DNA of 64,000 nt from positions 1 to 64,000 of the forward strand of contig JAUPFP010000086.1 of assembly GCA_036925085.1 (NCBI GenBank), given 5' to 3'. The notes under the pieces are model-generated. The model did no database searches and was not told the origin of the DNA. It saw nothing but the letters and a program-made list of their open reading frames with translations. The position numbers and the translations under genes are program-made. How positions within the stretch are numbered: the stretch's first letter is position 1; each line of letters starts with the position of its first letter. This document shows, one piece after another, positions 61,801-64,000 of this stretch. Source of the stretch: Brachycybe producta (lineage: Eukaryota > Arthropoda > Diplopoda > Playtdesmida > Andrognathidae).

Positions 61801-64000
61801 TGTACGTACCTTATACTATTATTGCCTAATTTCAAATATTGAAAAACACGGGAAAATTTTGAAAAATAAGCCAACACGCCCTAAACGCCCTCTAAAAAAA
61901 ATTTAAAAATCGAAAAAAAAATCGCGGAAAATTTTTTTCCGGATAGTTAATGACTGTATGTTATGTGTAATAAGTGTATGTACCTAATAGTATCATTAGC
62001 TCTTTTTAAATATACGAAAATTTCGAAAAATAAGACAACATGCCCTACATGCCCTCAAAAAAAATTTAAAAATCAAAAAAAAATGCGGAAAATTTTTTTT
62101 CCGGATAGTTAATGATTGTAAGTTATGTGTACTAAGTGTACGTATCTTATACTAATATTACCTAGATTTAAATATCAAAAACGCGCGAAAAGTTTGAAAA
62201 ATAAGCCAACACGCCCTACACGCCCTCTAAACAAAATTTAAAAATCGAAACAAAATCACAGAAAAAGATTTTTCCGGGTAGCTAATGACTTTATGTTATG
62301 TGTACTAAGTGTACGTACCTTGTACTAATATTACCTAAATTTAAATATACAAAAATTTTGAAAAATGAGCCAACACGCCCTACACGCCCTTTAAAAAAAT
62401 GTTAAAAATTTAAAAAAATTGCGGAACATTTTTTTTCCGGATAGTTAATTACTGTAAGTTATGTGTACTAAGTGTACGTACCTTATACTATTATTACCTA
62501 AATTTAAATATCGAAAAACGTGCGAAAATTTTAAAAATAAGCCAACAGGCCCTACACGCCATCTAAAAAAATTTAAAAATCGAAAAAAAATTGCGGAAAA
62601 TTTTTTTGTGGTTAGGTAATGACTTTATTTAATTTTTACTAACTGTACGTACCTTATACTATTATTACCTAATTTTAAATATTGAAAAACGCGGGAAAAT
62701 TTTGAAAAATAAGCCAACACGCCCTACACGCCCTCTAAAAAAAATTTAAAAATCGAAAAAAAGTGTGGAAATAGTTTTTTCCGGGTAGTTAATGACTGTA
62801 TATTATGTGTACTAAGTGTACGTACCTTGTTCTAATATTACCTAAATTTAAATATACGAAAATTTCGAAAAATGAGCCAACACGCCCTACACGCCCTTTA
62901 AAAAAATGTTAAAAATTTAAAAATATTGCGGAACATTTTTTTTCCGGATAGTTAATTACTGTAAGTTATGTGTACTAAGTGTATGTACCTTATACTAATA
63001 TTACCTAATTTTAAATATCCAAAACGCGCGAAAATTTTGAAAAATAAGCCAACACGCCCTACACGCCCTCTAAAAAAAATTAAAAATCGAAAAAAAGTGT
63101 GGAAATAGTTTTTTCCGGGTAGTTAATGACTGTATATTATGTGTACAAAGTGTACGTACCTTATACTAATATTACCTAAATTTAAATATACGAAAATTTC
63201 GAAAAATGAGCCAACACGCCCTTTAAAAAATGTTAAAAATTTAAAAAAATTGCGGAACATTTTTTTTCCGGATAGTTAATTACTGTAAGTTATGTGTACT
63301 AAGTGTACGTACTTTATACTAATATTACCTAATTTTAAATATCCAAAACGCGCGAAAATTTTGAAAAATAAGCCAACACGCCCTACACGCCCTCTAAAAA
63401 AATTTAAAAATCGAAAAAAAGTGTGGAAATAGTTTTTTTCCGGGTAGTTAATGACTGTATATTATGTGTACTAAGTGTACGTACCTTATACTATTATTAC
63501 CTAAATTTAAATATCGAAAAACGTGCGAAAATTTTAAAAATAAGCCAACAGGCCCTACACGCCATCTAAAAAAATTTAAAAATCGAAAAAAAATTGCGGA
63601 AAATTTTTTTCCGGTTAGGTAATGACTTTATTTAATTTTTACTAACTGTACGTACCTTATACCAATAATACCTATTTTTAAATATCGAAAAACGCGTAAA
63701 AATTTTGAAAAATAAGCCAACACGCCCTACACGCCCTTTAAAAAAATGTTAAAAATTTAAAAATATTGCGGAACATTTTTTTTCCGGATAGTTAATTACT
63801 GTAAGTTATGTGTACTAAGTGTACGTACCTTATACTATTATTACCTAAATTTAAATATCAAAAAACGCGCGAAAATTTTAAAAATAAGCCAACAGGCCCT
63901 ACACAACATCTAAAAAAATTTAAAAATCGAAAAAAAATTGCGGAAATTTTTTTTCCGGTTAGGTAATGACTTTATTTAATTTTTACTAACTGTACGTACC
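58890..64000 (+). repeat. Right array, distal mosaic
   Basis: From 58.89 to 60.0 kb the order follows 55.3-56.4 kb. At 60012 the rare GCAATACACACCCCTAAA monomer appears (third occurrence, after 24431 and 49816). From about 60.82 to 61.44 kb it follows 26.25-26.87 kb (shared aaatattcaaaatgcgag, 34,567 bp apart). Around 62.98-63.7 kb it follows 27.74-28.5 kb, with GTACGTACTTTATAC at 28069, 33476 and 63305. The array continues past the window end in mid-monomer. Confidence 0.8.

Larger units (their letters stand above)
18226..64000 (+). repeat. Right satellite array, same monomer family
   Basis: The monomer family of the left array resumes in the same orientation and runs to the end of the window without another interruption. 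Monomer spacings again fall at about 162-174 bp. Recurrent subtypes are visible: one with GTGTGGAAATAG; one with aaatgagcc, ctttaaaaaaatgtt and GCGGAACATTTT; one with CCGGTTAGG and TTTATTTAATTTTTACTAACTG; one with GTAATAAGTGTATGTACC and AGTATCATTAGCTC; one with CTCTAAACAAAATT and CACAGAAAAAGATTTTTCC; and one with CACGTCCTCTAAA and GCGGAATAAG. These occur in repeating order and build the nested super-repeats listed separately. No coding potential is seen. Confidence 0.97.

Noticed and set aside
1-64000. CENP-B box in the satellite monomer
   Set aside because: I looked for TTCGNNNNANNCGGG and its complement in representative monomers; the closest stretch (ttcgaaaaatgagcc) lacks the CGGG half.

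Overview
The window is almost entirely satellite DNA from a eukaryotic chromosome. I see no credible protein-coding gene, tRNA or rRNA. Two blocks (1-15543 and 18226-64000) are head-to-tail copies of one AT-rich monomer of about 162-175 bp (nucleosome-sized), all in the same orientation; dividing length by period gives roughly 360 copies. Each monomer has a CpG-bearing head (cgaaaaacgcgcg), a C-rich 9-bp doublet (CACGCCCTA CACGCCCTC), long A/T tracts, a short dyad (CGGAAAA...TTTTCCG) and a tail ending GTGTACGTACC. The host cannot be named from this. An array of this size with multi-level higher-order repeats (HORs) suits a centromeric or pericentromeric region, probably of an animal, but that is inference.

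The satellite is hierarchical. The basal level is a three-monomer unit of about 507-510 bp. In the left array a 5,997-bp super-unit (816-6812) is followed by a second copy expanded by an internal duplication of about 2.38 kb (6813 to about 15150). In the right array a 5,407-bp super-unit occurs twice in tandem (26394-31800 and 31801-37207), nearly identical where compared. Further right, an 18-monomer unit of 3,060 bp is repeated about 2.65 times (about 50250-58370). Blocks about 25 kb apart (21.25-25.25 kb and 46.12-50.63 kb) are also copies, in the same orientation.

Between the arrays lies a 2,673-bp unrelated island (15544-18216). It interrupts one monomer and is bounded by a 9-bp direct duplication (attacataa). 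Removing the island and one copy of the 9-mer restores a 175-bp monomer in phase, so the island is most simply an insertion. In order it holds: an LTR-like or promoter-like segment (51-bp tandem repeat with CCAAT boxes and a CRE, then a TATA-like box); a direct-repeat block; a 1.5-kb minisatellite of 17/18-bp units containing TTTGCCCTAAA; a shorter, more diverged arm of the same minisatellite in the opposite orientation; a segment with a perfect NRF1-type palindrome, a T run and a pyrimidine tract; a second copy of the direct-repeat block; and a TA-rich end. No transposase or other protein is visible, so if mobile it is non-autonomous.

The features of most interest are the in-phase insertion with its 9-bp duplication, the orientation flip of the minisatellite, the nested satellite amplification, and the preserved dyad in the monomers. 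Open reading frames of up to 134 codons are by-products of the repeats.
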